DNA from: Mesorhizobium sp. 113-3-3
GTDB lineage: Bacteria > Pseudomonadota > Alphaproteobacteria > Rhizobiales > Rhizobiaceae
Length of the DNA: 64,000 nt
Direction: 5' to 3'
NCBI RefSeq assembly: GCF_016756495.1
Contig: NZ_AP023243.1
Span: 558,001 to 622,000, forward strand
Under the pieces are notes generated by a model. It saw only the letters and a program-made list of their open reading frames with translations, was not told where the DNA came from and ran no database searches. The position numbers and the translations under genes were made by a program. Shown here one piece after another: positions 1 through 8,683 of the stretch; within the stretch, counting starts at the first letter, position 1; each line of letters starts with the position of its first letter.

Positions 1-1633
1 CGAACGGCACAAAATGCTCGCCGACCGGCACCTCGCCCTTGGAGGCAAACAGCGCCTTGGGTTCCAGCATGATGACGGGATCGCCGGCCCTGAGCGCTGT
101 CTTCATCAACCCCTTGGCATCGGCCGGGGTGGAAGGCACGCAGACAATGAGGCCCGGCATATGGGCGAAGACCGGATGGTAGATACCGCTGTGATGCGGG
201 CCGGAGCTGCGCAGCGCGCCGGCGCCGACGCGCACCACCATCGGCGCGCTCATCAGGCCGCTGGTCATGTAGCGCAGCTTGGCCGCCTGCAGGAAAATCT
301 GGCCGGCGGTCTCGAAGGCAAAGTCGGCAAACATCAGGTCGGAAACGGTGCGCGCGCCGGTGGCGGAGGCACCGACAGCGGCGGCGGTAAAGCCCTGTTC
401 GGAGATCGGCGTGTCGACCATGCGCGCGGCGCCGAACTCCTGCCAGAGGTTCTTGGTGTGGGCGAAACTGCCGCCACGTTCGCCGGTCCCCTCGCCGAAA
501 TAGAGGATCGCCGGGTTGGCGCGCATCTCCTCGGCGATGCCGTCGCGTACCGCTTCGAGCCAGCCTTGTGTCTTCGTCTCGCCGACGGCGCGCGGCTGCA
601 GTGCGGCCGGCGGATTGATCGGATCGGCGAAGACATGCAGGCCCACCGTCGCCGGGTCGGGCTCGGCCGAATTGCGGGCAAAGGCCAGCGCGTCCTCGAC
701 CACCTTCTCGATCCGCGCCTCGATGGCCGCAAGCGCTTCGGCATCGGCGATGCCATAGTCCTCGATCAGTTTCTTGCGGAACATGTCGATCGGATCGCGC
801 TTGATCCAGGCGTCGAGTTCCTCCTGCGTCCGGTAAGTGCCGATGACCGGATCGCCTTCGTGGTGGCCGACGGTGCGGTAGGTCTTTGCCTCGATCAACG
901 TCGGGCCCTTGCCAGCGCGGGCGCGCTCGGTGGCCTCCTTCATGGCCAGCCAGACGGCGAAGACGTCGTTGCCGTCCACCGCGACCCCAGGCATGCCGTA
1001 GGAGGCGGCCTTGGTGGCGATCTCGGGATTGAGCGTGATCGACGCCAGCGGCGTGGCGGTGGCGTAGAGGTTGTTCTCGCAGATGAAGACCGCCGGCGCC
1101 CGCTGCACGGCGGCGAAGTTGAGTGCCTCGTGGAAGCCGCCATGGTTGGCGGCGCCGTCGCCGAAGAAGGCGACACCGATATCGTCGCGGCCCTGCTGGC
1201 GGGCGCCCATGCCGATGCCGACGGCGTGGCCGATGCCGGCGGCGACGATGCCATTGGTGCCGAACAGGCCGACCGAGCGGTCGTAGAGATGCATGGTGCC
1301 GCCACGGCCGCCGCAAATGCCGTCAGCCTTGCCGAACAATTCAGCCATCACCCGGCCGGGATCGGCGCCCTTGGCCAGCGCATGGCCATGGCCGCGATGG
1401 GTCGATGTCACCCAGTCCGTCGGTCTGAGATGCGCGCAGACGCCGACGCCCGTCGCCTCCTCGCCGATATAGAGATGCAGGAAGCCGGGCGTTTCGCCCT
1501 TGCGGCAAGCGATCTGGGCAATGCTTTCGAAACGGCGCAACAGCACCATACGTTCGAACAGGTCGAGCAGGATTTTTGGGTCGGGCAGGTTTGGAGCGCC
1601 CTTGAAATCGTCGCGTGCGCGCGCCGCAGACAT
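1..1633 (-). CDS. Fused alpha/beta E1 component, TPP-dependent 2-oxoacid or acetoin-type dehydrogenase (partial)
   Basis: The reading frame is open from the ATG at 1633 to the left edge, giving 544 residues; the C-terminus is missing. The first ~330 residues read as an E1-alpha chain, with the TPP motif GDGAANHGG near residue 157 and a downstream ENNLYA. From about residue 355 (IAEEMRANPAILYFGEG) the same frame continues as an E1-beta chain, with SEQGF and a VRVGAGA...SSGPHHS stretch. Family knowledge: E1 alpha2beta2 enzymes decarboxylate 2-oxoacids or cleave acetoin and pass the acyl group to an E2 lipoyl protein; alpha and beta are usually separate genes. No E2 or E3 is visible, but they could lie beyond the edge. 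GGGAGG precedes the start by 11 bases. The substrate is unknown. A 16-bp AT-rich motif lies 90 bp upstream. Confidence 0.88.
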   Translation of the reverse strand, partial: MSAARARDDFKGAPNLPDPKILLDLFERMVLLRRFESIAQIACRKGETPGFLHLYIGEEATGVGVCAHLRPTDWVTSTHRGHGHALAKGADPGRVMAELFGKADGICGGRGGTMHLYDRSVGLFGTNGIVAAGIGHAVGIGMGARQQGRDDIGVAFFGDGAANHGGFHEALNFAAVQRAPAVFICENNLYATATPLASITLNPEIATKAASYGMPGVAVDGNDVFAVWLAMKEATERARAGKGPTLIEAKTYRTVGHHEGDPVIGTYRTQEELDAWIKRDPIDMFRKKLIEDYGIADAEALAAIEARIEKVVEDALAFARNSAEPDPATVGLHVFADPINPPAALQPRAVGETKTQGWLEAVRDGIAEEMRANPAILYFGEGTGERGGSFAHTKNLWQEFGAARMVDTPISEQGFTAAAVGASATGARTVSDLMFADFAFETAGQIFLQAAKLRYMTSGLMSAPMVVRVGAGALRSSGPHHSGIYHPVFAHMPGLIVCVPSTPADAKGLMKTALRAGDPVIMLEPKALFASKGEVPVGEHFVPF

Positions 1634-1722
1634 TGCCACCAAAGCCTCCCTGAATGCGTCTGGCGCCGGGCGGCAGGGCACCGGCGGCGAGCTTGTTGGT
1701 CGCTCGCTTTGGCGCATCATAG

Positions 1723-1738
1723 ATTATAATAGCATAAT
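1723..1738. promoter_or_regulatory. Candidate operator upstream of the E1 fusion gene
   Basis: The sequence ATTATAATAGCATAAT is an inverted repeat (ATTAT, 6-base spacer, ATAAT). It is strikingly AT-rich in a GC-rich region. The reverse complement of 15 of its 16 bases (TTATGCTATTATAAT) occurs again at 9486-9500, upstream of the SDR operon. Both sites lie just upstream of catabolic genes on the minus strand, so a shared regulator is inferred. The regulator is not identified; GntR-type repressors bind sites of this AT-rich kind. Confidence 0.5.
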
Positions 1739-1770
1739 GTCTACTGGCTCCGAACGGAACCAGGCGATGG

Positions 1771-2991
1771 CTAGATTCTGGTGATCCGCACGGTCGCGTC
1801 GGGCCGCTGAAACAGCTCCGGGCGCAGGCTGAGACCCAGCCCCGGCCCTTCGAGCGGCGCGACGCGACCGTCCTTGACCGGCGGAATGTCGGCGACGATC
1901 TCGGTGTACCAGCCGGTGAAATAGGCGCGCACCGCTTCCTGGTAGTTGACGTTCGGCAAGGTCGCCGACAGCGCGCAACTGGCGGCATAGACGATCGGCC
2001 CGGTGCAATCGTGCAAGGTGACCGGCAGTTCGCTGGCTTCGGCCATGTTGGCGATCTTGCGCGCTTCAGAGAGCCCGCCGCACCAGGCGAGGTCGATCAT
2101 GATCACCGAAGCCGCGCGCTTGTCGATCAGCTGCTTGAACATCTGCCGCGAGGCGAGCCGCTCGCTGGCGGCGATCGGGATGGAGGTGTGCCGGGCAAGC
2201 TCGGCCATGGCATCAAGTTCGTTGTAGCGGATCGGCTCCTCCAGCCAGGCGACGTCGTAGGCTTTCAACGCTTCGGCGATGCGCAGCGCCGGCGGCAAGG
2301 TCCACAGGCCGTGCAGCTCGACCATGATTTCCATGTCGCGGCCGACGGCGTCGCGGATTCTCTGGAAAGGCTCCAGCGCCTTGTCGAGATCGGCCAGCGA
2401 TATGCGGGTACCATTCGATGCCTCGGCGGCGATGTCGAACGGCCAGATCTTCATGGCGCCGATGCCTTCGGATGTCAGGCTCCTGGCGAGATCGCCGGCA
2501 TTGTAGCGCCAGGCGAGCAGGTCCTCGTAGGGGCCTTCGTTTGAGTCGCCCTGCTTCAGCGACCAGTCCTCGCCGCGCTCGAACAGAGCATTCCTCTTCG
2601 TGGCGCGGACATGTTTGTAGCCGGCGCAGGTGTTGTAGATCGGTACGGTCCTGTGCGTGCGTCCGCCAAGCAGCCGCCAGACCGGCTCGCCGAGCGCCTG
2701 GCCATAAATATCCCACAGCGCGATGTTGACGGCGGAATTGCCGCGCACCTCGGCGCCGGAATCGCGGGCGCCGACATAGACGCTGCCCAGCGTGCGGTCA
2801 TGCAGCTCGATGTCGCGCGGATCCTTGTCCAGCAGGTAGGGGGCGACATTGTCGTGGATGTAGGCGGCGACCGGCCCCGGCGCCCAGAACGTCTCGCCGG
2901 TGCCGATGAGGCCGGCATCGGTGTGGACGCGCAGCCAGAACAGGAAGGGAAATTCGGCCAGTTGCAGCGTTTCGAGCGCGACGACTTTCAT
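1771..2991 (-). CDS. Enolase-superfamily (mandelate racemase/muconate lactonizing) protein, probable sugar-acid dehydratase
   Basis: This is a 406-residue protein, normal for the family. The N-terminal capping domain is followed by a barrel with metal-ligand candidates E225 (VELHG), E251 (LEEP) and E277 (AASER), a base candidate K181 (MKIWPFD), and H327-D328 (LHDCTG). Family knowledge: such enzymes abstract the proton alpha to a carboxylate and often dehydrate aldonic acids. The exact substrate cannot be told. The start at 2991 is chosen because GGGGAGAA lies just upstream; an in-frame ATG 15 bases earlier has no such site. It ends 137 bp before the E1 fusion gene on the same strand and is divergent from the SDR at 3110. 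It may act in the same pathway as the second enolase-family gene at 5750. Confidence 0.85.
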   Translation of the reverse strand: MKVVALETLQLAEFPFLFWLRVHTDAGLIGTGETFWAPGPVAAYIHDNVAPYLLDKDPRDIELHDRTLGSVYVGARDSGAEVRGNSAVNIALWDIYGQALGEPVWRLLGGRTHRTVPIYNTCAGYKHVRATKRNALFERGEDWSLKQGDSNEGPYEDLLAWRYNAGDLARSLTSEGIGAMKIWPFDIAAEASNGTRISLADLDKALEPFQRIRDAVGRDMEIMVELHGLWTLPPALRIAEALKAYDVAWLEEPIRYNELDAMAELARHTSIPIAASERLASRQMFKQLIDKRAASVIMIDLAWCGGLSEARKIANMAEASELPVTLHDCTGPIVYAASCALSATLPNVNYQEAVRAYFTGWYTEIVADIPPVKDGRVAPLEGPGLGLSLRPELFQRPDATVRITRI

Positions 2992-3047
2992 CTTTTCTCT
3001 CCCCATTGCGGCGGACCATGCGGTCGACGGGACAATAGCACATCCCG

Positions 3048-3076
3048 TTGACAGCCATTTATGGTACCGGTATCAA
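3048..3076 (+). promoter_or_regulatory. Promoter with LacI-type operator over the -10
   Basis: TTGACA at 3048-3053 and TATCAA at 3071-3076 are separated by 17 bases. The near-palindrome TGGTACCGGTATCA (3062-3075) overlaps the spacer and -10. It matches its own reverse complement at 12 of 14 positions and has the central CG typical of LacI-family operators. The transcription start would fall near 3083, ahead of the TTG start at 3110. The LacI-type protein encoded at 6932-7963 is the obvious candidate ligand (inference). Confidence 0.6.
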
Positions 3077-3109
3077 ATCCGTCAAGATGGCCACCGGGAG
3101 GGTGTTTGC

Positions 3110-3904
3110 TTGCCAGCCGAAAATCAAAATACGTCGCCACGAAGAGCGCTCGTCACCGGCGCCGCCGGCGGCCTTGGCCGCGCGGTGGCGGTGCAGTTGG
3201 CGCGGCGCGGCTGTGCCGTCGCGGCCACCGACATCAATGGCGAGGGGCTGGCCGAGACCATCAGGCAGATCGGCCAGACCGGTGCGGAAAGCGAAGGCAT
3301 TGTCAGCGACTTCACCGGGGAAGGCGCACCGGAAGCGGCTGTCGAAAAAGTGGTGGCGCGCTGGGGCGGCATCGACATCCTCGTCAACAATGCCGGCTAC
3401 GGCGTGATCGAGCCGTTCCTCGACGCCACCTACAAGGCGTGGACGCGCACGCTGGCGCTCAATGTCACCGCGCTTGCCATGGCCTGCAAGGCGGCCGGCC
3501 GGGTGATGCGCGAGCAGCGCTCGGGGCGCATCATCAACATCACCTCGCCCGGTTCGCGCATGGCGCTGCCCGACTACACCGCCTACACGGCGAGCAAGGC
3601 GGGTGTTGATTCCATCACGCGAGCCGCGGCGGTGGCGCTGGCGCCCTATGGCGTCCTGGTCAACAGCCTGGCGCCCGGCATGATGGACACCGAAATGCAG
3701 CGCTCGACCGAGGCCGACCTTGCCCGCGCCAATGGCCGCAGCGACCTGCAGGCCTTCCTCGACGAGCGCACGCGCCGCATTCCGCTCGGCCGCCGCGCCG
3801 AGATTGGGGAAGTCGCGGAAGCCGTCGTCTGGCTCTGCCTTGATGCACCCAAATACATGACCGCCGAGCGGCTCAACATGTCGGGCGGGCTCGACAAGGA
3901 CTGA
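3110..3904 (+). CDS. SDR family NAD(P)-dependent oxidoreductase
   Basis: This is a classical short-chain dehydrogenase of 264 residues: cofactor motif TGAAGGLG at 16-23, NNAG at 93-96, catalytic S146, Y159 and K163 (YTASK). The TTG at 3110 is taken as start because GGGAGGG lies 7 bases before it and it sits just ahead of the conserved N-terminus (RRALVTGA). No suitable ATG is in frame nearby. It heads a plus-strand operon with the two transketolase halves and the second enolase-family gene, and is preceded by a good promoter with a LacI-type operator. It probably oxidises a polyol, sugar or sugar-acid hydroxyl; the substrate is unknown. Unlike the two SDRs at 8.1-9.5 kb, its active site is complete. 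Confidence 0.88.
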   Translation: MPAENQNTSPRRALVTGAAGGLGRAVAVQLARRGCAVAATDINGEGLAETIRQIGQTGAESEGIVSDFTGEGAPEAAVEKVVARWGGIDILVNNAGYGVIEPFLDATYKAWTRTLALNVTALAMACKAAGRVMREQRSGRIINITSPGSRMALPDYTAYTASKAGVDSITRAAAVALAPYGVLVNSLAPGMMDTEMQRSTEADLARANGRSDLQAFLDERTRRIPLGRRAEIGEVAEAVVWLCLDAPKYMTAERLNMSGGLDKD

Positions 3905-3908
3905 TCCA

Positions 3909-4757
3909 ATGCTGCGAAATTCCCCACCCGGCAGCGCCGATATCGGCGCGCTCGAACGCAAGGCGACGCAGTTGCGCCGTCACATGCTGACCATGGCGCG
4001 CGGCCAGGGCCAGGGCTATATCGGCCAGGGCCTCGGCATCGCCGATGTGCTGGCCGCGCTCTATTTCCATGAACTGCGTTACGACCCGCACAATCTGGCG
4101 TGGCCCGAGCGCGACCGGTTCCTGCTCTCGACCGGGCACTATTCCATCGCGCTGTGGGCAGCGCTGGCCGAGGCCGGCATCCTCCCGGTCGAGGAACTGA
4201 TCACCTACGGCGCCGACAACAGCCGGCTGGAAATGTCGACGCTTGACACCACACCAGGCGTCGAAATGATCGGCGGCTCGCTCGGCCATGGCCTTGGGCA
4301 AGGTGTCGGCCAGGCGCTGGGCTTGCGCATCGACAAATCCGAGGCGCGCGTCTTCGTCGAACTGTCCGACGGCGAAATGCAGGAAGGCTCGACCTGGGAA
4401 GCGGCGATGTCGGCCAGTCATTTCAGGCTCGACGGGCTGGTGGCGTTGGTCGACTGCAACGGCATCCAGGCCGACGGGCCGGTGGTGCTCGACATGGAAC
4501 CGGTGGCCGACAAATGGCGCGCCTTCGGCTGGCAGACATCGGAGATCGACGGCAACGACATGAAGGCGGTGGTCGGCGCGCTGGCCGGGGCGCGCGAGCG
4601 CAACGGCAAGCCGAAAGCGATCGTGCTGCGCACGCTGCCTGGCAAGGGCGTGCCGCGCATCGAAACCTCCGAGAAATCGCACTTCTTCCGTATCGACGTG
4701 GCGCAGTGGGACGGCATCATAGCCGAGTTCGACAAGACCGTGGGAGCAGCCCAATGA
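3909..4757 (+). CDS. Transketolase, N-terminal (TPP pyrophosphate-binding) subunit
   Basis: This 282-residue protein matches the N-terminal third of transketolase. The TPP/Mg2+ motif is seen as SDGEMQEGS at 153-161 with N184 downstream; the more usual first residue is Gly, so SDGE is a mild variant. STGHYSIAL (74-82) and GSLGHGLGQG (123-132) are also family signatures. Split transketolases of this kind (N subunit followed by C subunit) transfer two-carbon ketol units and often serve special sugar pathways rather than the central pentose phosphate cycle. It starts 4 bases after the SDR stop and overlaps the C subunit by 4 bases, which argues for translational coupling. Confidence 0.92.
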   Translation: MLRNSPPGSADIGALERKATQLRRHMLTMARGQGQGYIGQGLGIADVLAALYFHELRYDPHNLAWPERDRFLLSTGHYSIALWAALAEAGILPVEELITYGADNSRLEMSTLDTTPGVEMIGGSLGHGLGQGVGQALGLRIDKSEARVFVELSDGEMQEGSTWEAAMSASHFRLDGLVALVDCNGIQADGPVVLDMEPVADKWRAFGWQTSEIDGNDMKAVVGALAGARERNGKPKAIVLRTLPGKGVPRIETSEKSHFFRIDVAQWDGIIAEFDKTVGAAQ

Positions 4758-5740
4758 GCGGCGCGACGGAGGCCGGCCGCACGCTGGCCATGGGCCAGGA
4801 CGAAGCCGTTGGCGGCGGCCGGCAAAGCGTGGAGGCCCCGTTTGGCAAGGCATTGGCGCGGCTTGGCCAGAGCCGTCCCGACATTGTCGGGCTGACCGCC
4901 GATCTCGGCAAATACACCGATATCTTGCCGTTCCGCGACGCTTTCCCGGACCGCTTCTTCAATGTCGGCATGGCCGAGCAGAACCTGGTCGCCATCGCCG
5001 CCGGGCTGGCGCGCACCGGCAAGGTGCCGTTCGCCACCACCTATGGCGTGTTCGCGACACGGCGTGCCTATGATTTCGTCGCCATCGCGCTCGCCCACTC
5101 CAACCTCGACGTCAAGATCGTCGCCGGCCTGCCGGGACTGACCACCGGCTATGGCGGCACGCACCAGGCGATCGAGGATCTGGCGCTGATGCGCATGATC
5201 CCCGGCCTGACCATCATCGATCCTTGCGACGCCACCGAGATCGAGGCGGCGACCGAGGCGATCGCCGCGCATCGCGGTCCCGTCTATATGCGGCTGCTGC
5301 GCGGTTCCGTGCCGGTGGTATTTGAAGCCGGCTATCGTTTTGAAATCGGCAAGGCGCGGCCGCTTCGTGAAGGGTCCGATATCGGCATCATCTCGACCGG
5401 CTTCATGACCGAACGGGCGCTGGATGCGGCGGACGCGTTGCGGATACAAGGCATCGCCGCCGGCGTGCTGCATGTGCCGACCATAAAACCGTTCGACGCC
5501 GAAGCCGTGGCCACGTTCGCAGCCGGCGTCAGCCATATCGTCACCGCGGAAAACCATGTTGTCGTCGGCGGCCTGGCGAGCCTTGTGGTCGAGACCTTGT
5601 TCGATGCCGGCATTGCGAAGAGAGTGACGCGCATCGGCCTGCCGGACCGCTACATCGAATGCGGCGCGGTGCCGACCTTGCAGGCGAAATACGGCCTGAC
5701 GACAGAGGCCGTCATCGCAACGATTGCCGCGCTGAAGTAG
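4754..5740 (+). CDS. Transketolase, C-terminal subunit
   Basis: This 328-residue protein covers the pyrimidine-binding and C-terminal domains of transketolase. GMAEQN at 72-77 contains the catalytic Glu (E75) that activates the TPP aminopyrimidine. GYGGTHQAIEDLALMR and a C-terminal VTAENHVVVGGL follow, as in DXS/transketolase C halves. The ATG overlaps the N-subunit stop (ATGA), so the two chains are probably made in equal amounts and form one enzyme. The first ~25 residues are Gly-rich and not conserved. The acceptor and donor sugars are not known; the neighbouring acid-sugar dehydratases suggest a dedicated substrate. Confidence 0.92.
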   Translation: MSGATEAGRTLAMGQDEAVGGGRQSVEAPFGKALARLGQSRPDIVGLTADLGKYTDILPFRDAFPDRFFNVGMAEQNLVAIAAGLARTGKVPFATTYGVFATRRAYDFVAIALAHSNLDVKIVAGLPGLTTGYGGTHQAIEDLALMRMIPGLTIIDPCDATEIEAATEAIAAHRGPVYMRLLRGSVPVVFEAGYRFEIGKARPLREGSDIGIISTGFMTERALDAADALRIQGIAAGVLHVPTIKPFDAEAVATFAAGVSHIVTAENHVVVGGLASLVVETLFDAGIAKRVTRIGLPDRYIECGAVPTLQAKYGLTTEAVIATIAALK

Positions 5741-5749
5741 GGCTATTGC

Positions 5750-6931
5750 ATGAAGATCACCGAAATCGAGACGTTTACCGTCGGCGCCGGCTGGAAGAAC
5801 TGGCTCTTCATCAAGGTCCACACCGACAAGGGCATCCATGGCATCGGCGAAGGCACGCTGAACGGCTTCATCAAGACCACCGAAGCCGGCGTGCACGAGC
5901 TCAAGCATCTCGCCATCGGCCAGGATCCGCGCCGCATCAATGCGCTGGCCAGGCGCATGCTGGACAGCGTCTCGCTCGACGGCGGCCATATCCACCGTAC
6001 GGTGATCGCGGCGATCGAGGTCGCCTGCTGGGATATTCTGGGCAAGAGCCTCGGCGTGCCGATCCATCAGTTGCTCGGCGGCCAGGTGCGCGACAGCGTG
6101 CTCGGCTACGCCAATGGCTGGTATCGCACCGAGCGCACACCGGAGGCCTTTCTCGAGGCCGCCAAAGCGGTTCTGGCCAAGGGTTTCAGGGCGTTCAAGC
6201 TCGACCCGTTCGGCACCGCGCAAGGTTTTATCTCGCGCGAGGAACTGCAGCTTTCCTACGCGATCTGCCGGACATTGCGTGACGAACTGCCTGCGGACAC
6301 GCGGATCCTGATCGACGTGCATGCGCGCTTCACCGAGATCGCCGCCCTGCAGGCGGCGCAGAAATTCGCCGATCTCGATATCTACTGGTGGGAGGAGCCG
6401 ACGTCGCGCGACCGGCAGGAGACCGTGCACGAAGTGGCGCATCGCTCGCCGATCCCGGTGGCGACCGGCGAAATGTACGACACGGTCGGGCAATTCTACA
6501 CGCTGGCGGCCGGCGGCGGCGTCAACATCTTCCAACCCGAGCCGATGTCGCTCGGCGGCATAGCGCCATCGATGCAGGTGGCCAATCTGGCGCTCGCACA
6601 TGGCAGCCACATCGCGCCGCACCAGAGCGGCGGACCGGTGGCGACGGCGGTGTGCCTGCAGCTGGCGGCGGCGGTGCCGAACTTCCTCATCCAGGAACAT
6701 TTCGACGCTTTCAACGACCCGTGGACGCGCGACCTCGTGACCTGGCATCCGACCGTCAACCCGGACAACGGCCATCTGTCGCTGCCGGATGGGCCGGGCC
6801 TCGGCATCGATCTCAACATCGAGGCAATCAAGGATCATCCCTATGATCCCAATGCCTATCTCAACGTCCATGCGGAGGGGTGGGAGAAGCGGCTTGGGCG
6901 GCGGGAAGAGGCGGGGAAGACGACGTCCTGA
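5750..6931 (+). CDS. Enolase-superfamily sugar-acid dehydratase (KxD type)
   Basis: This 393-residue mandelate racemase/muconate lactonizing family member has K150-L-D152 on the second barrel strand, metal ligands D189 (IDVHARF), E215 or E216 (WWEEP) and E241 (TGEMYD), and H291 (APHQSGG). The KxD plus late His pattern is known from gluconate/galactonate-type dehydratases, which produce 2-keto-3-deoxy acids. This is stronger evidence for dehydratase function than exists for the paralogue at 1771-2991. The start ATG lies 9 bases after the transketolase stop. The gene abuts the convergent LacI gene with no intergenic base: its TGA ends at 6931 and the other stop begins at 6932. Confidence 0.88.
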   Translation: MKITEIETFTVGAGWKNWLFIKVHTDKGIHGIGEGTLNGFIKTTEAGVHELKHLAIGQDPRRINALARRMLDSVSLDGGHIHRTVIAAIEVACWDILGKSLGVPIHQLLGGQVRDSVLGYANGWYRTERTPEAFLEAAKAVLAKGFRAFKLDPFGTAQGFISREELQLSYAICRTLRDELPADTRILIDVHARFTEIAALQAAQKFADLDIYWWEEPTSRDRQETVHEVAHRSPIPVATGEMYDTVGQFYTLAAGGGVNIFQPEPMSLGGIAPSMQVANLALAHGSHIAPHQSGGPVATAVCLQLAAAVPNFLIQEHFDAFNDPWTRDLVTWHPTVNPDNGHLSLPDGPGLGIDLNIEAIKDHPYDPNAYLNVHAEGWEKRLGRREEAGKTTS

Positions 6932-7963
6932 TTACGCACTCTCTCGGTCGACGATCTCGAAGCCGAGGCTGGTGATGGTCGGCACCTTGGTGTCGCCGCC
7001 GAGCCTTGCCAACAATTGCCGCACGGCGCGGCGGCCCATCTCGTAGCGATTGACCTTCACCGTGGTCAGCGGCGGAAAAAGCTGTGCGGCGAGATCCATG
7101 TCGCCATAGCCGGCGATGGCGATCCTGCCCGGCACCGCCCAGCGCCGCCGGTGGCATTCCTGCACGGCGCCGACCGCCAGCGTGTCGCTGGAAAAGAAGA
7201 TGGCGTCGATATCCCTGTGGCGGGAGGTCAGCGTCACCAGTGCCTCGGCGCCGCCCTGCGCGGTGATCGGCACTTCGACCTCCATGCCGGCATGGTTCTT
7301 GATGCCGAGTTCGGTGAGCGCGGCATGGTAGCCGGTGCGGCGCTGCCGCAGGCGGTCATTGCCGTGAATCGGGGTCGAGACGAAGCCGATGCGCTTGTAG
7401 CCCTTGGCCGCCAGATGCATGGTCATGGCATAGGCGGTCTCGAAGTTGGAGACGCCGACCACCATGTCGATCGGCTTGCGGCCCTTGATCTCGGAAATTT
7501 CGACCACCGGGGCGCCGCTGCTCTTCAGAAGCGCACGCGCCGTCTCGCTTTGCACGAAACTCTGCAGGATCATCCCGACCGGGCGCCAGCCGAGCAGGTT
7601 GCGGATCGACTTCTCCTCGGCTTCCTGCGTGAATTCGCCTTGCACCAGGAGCATCGAATAGCCGCTCTCGTGGCATTCGTCGGACATGCCTTGCACCTGT
7701 TCGGCAATGCCCGAATTGATCAGCGGCGGCACCACCGTGCCGATCATGCGGCCATTGCCGCGCATGCTGGACGCCAGCCGGTTCGGCACGAAACCGGCCT
7801 GCTCGATGGCCTCCAGCACCTTGGCGCGCGTCTCCGGCGAGACCATGTCGGGATTGGACAGCGCGCGCGACACCGTCATCGGCGCCACGCCGACACGCTT
7901 GGCGATCTCGCGAACGCCGAGGCGTTGCGGCTTCTTCTCGCCCGCCGGCGGCTTGTCGACCAT
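6932..7963 (-). CDS. LacI-family transcriptional regulator
   Basis: This 343-residue regulator has an N-terminal helix-turn-helix (LGVREIAKRVGVAPMTVSRAL, around residues 16-36), a hinge region (NRLASSMRG) and a periplasmic-binding-protein-like sugar-sensing domain. GGAG lies 7 bases before the ATG at 7963; an upstream in-frame start at 8032 has weaker support. It lies between the two arms of the catabolic region and in the same orientation as the SDR operon and ABC transporter. It most likely represses this locus and responds to a sugar or pathway intermediate; the operator candidate is the TGGTACCGGTATCA site at 3062-3075 (inference). Confidence 0.9.
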   Translation of the reverse strand: MVDKPPAGEKKPQRLGVREIAKRVGVAPMTVSRALSNPDMVSPETRAKVLEAIEQAGFVPNRLASSMRGNGRMIGTVVPPLINSGIAEQVQGMSDECHESGYSMLLVQGEFTQEAEEKSIRNLLGWRPVGMILQSFVQSETARALLKSSGAPVVEISEIKGRKPIDMVVGVSNFETAYAMTMHLAAKGYKRIGFVSTPIHGNDRLRQRRTGYHAALTELGIKNHAGMEVEVPITAQGGAEALVTLTSRHRDIDAIFFSSDTLAVGAVQECHRRRWAVPGRIAIAGYGDMDLAAQLFPPLTTVKVNRYEMGRRAVRQLLARLGGDTKVPTITSLGFEIVDRESA

Positions 7964-8092
7964 CACCACGCTCCAAGAAAGCGCGATCCAGCAAGGCAAT
8001 GCCCCGCGGATCACGCCGAAACGTCCACTCATAGCTGGTGTGGCGGACGGTTTCCAGCGACGGACCCCGCGGGGATAGCGGGTATCAACGGT

Positions 8093-8683
8093 TCAGAAAT
8101 TGCGCCCATAGCCTGCCGTCCATCCGCCATCGACGCCCAGCATCTGGCCCGTCGTGTAGGTGTTGAGCGGATCGCAGAAGAACAACACGGCCGCGACCGC
8201 TTCCTCGATGCAGCCGGCGCGGCCGACCGGCGTGTGGCTGAGCATCGCCTTGTCGCCCGAAACCAGGGTTCCATCCTCGACCGCGCCGAAACCGACGGCA
8301 TTGACCAGCACTTTCGGCCCGAACTCCATGGCCAGCGCACGCATGCCGGCGAGCATCGCGGCGTTCTCCATGGAAAAGCGCGGATGGCGGCGCATCGGCA
8401 TGCCGGCGGTGGCGGAGATCAGGAAGACGATGCGCCCGCCGCCGCGCTCGGCCATGGCCACGGCCGCCCGGCGCGCATCGCTATGCTGGTAGCGGGGATC
8501 CTGCACCGTCGTTCCCGGGCGCAGCGGGTTGGACATCAGCAGGATGTCGGCGGCATCCCCGGCCTCGACGAGCGTGCCGCCATTGACACGCAATGCGGCA
8601 AGCACGGCGTCGACGATCGGGTTGGTTTCGCCATCGAGAGCTATCGCGGCGCCGTTGAGATCGATTTCCATCGCGTTGCTCAC
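8093..8683 (-). CDS. Degenerate SDR-fold protein without catalytic residues
   Basis: This 196-residue protein has the back half of an SDR: VFLIS with S90, NAVGFGAVEDG, and a C-terminal GQMLGVDGGWTAGYG nearly identical in style to the neighbouring SDR. The N-terminal glycine-rich cofactor loop is absent (GAAIALDGETNPIVDA instead of a TGxxxGIG motif), NNAG is absent, and the YxxxK site reads F103-S-M-E-N107. It is therefore unlikely to be an oxidoreductase by itself. The GTG start at 8683 overlaps the stop of the upstream SDR by 4 bases; an ATG 12 bases later is an alternative. Coupled translation suggests it may be a partner subunit of the neighbouring SDR, or a decaying paralogue. Confidence 0.75.
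   Translation of the reverse strand: MSNAMEIDLNGAAIALDGETNPIVDAVLAALRVNGGTLVEAGDAADILLMSNPLRPGTTVQDPRYQHSDARRAAVAMAERGGGRIVFLISATAGMPMRRHPRFSMENAAMLAGMRALAMEFGPKVLVNAVGFGAVEDGTLVSGDKAMLSHTPVGRAGCIEEAVAAVLFFCDPLNTYTTGQMLGVDGGWTAGYGRNF

Noticed and set aside
14..1729. 571-residue plus-strand ORF antisense to the E1 fusion
   Set aside because: Its protein has low-complexity Arg/Gly/His-rich sequence with no family features. The minus strand in the same place reads as an unbroken E1 alpha-beta protein. It is an overlap artefact of high GC.
4418..6871. 817-residue minus-strand ORF
   Set aside because: It lies antisense to the transketolase genes and the enolase-family gene, all of which show full motifs. 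Its sequence is His/Arg/Asp-rich with no domain.
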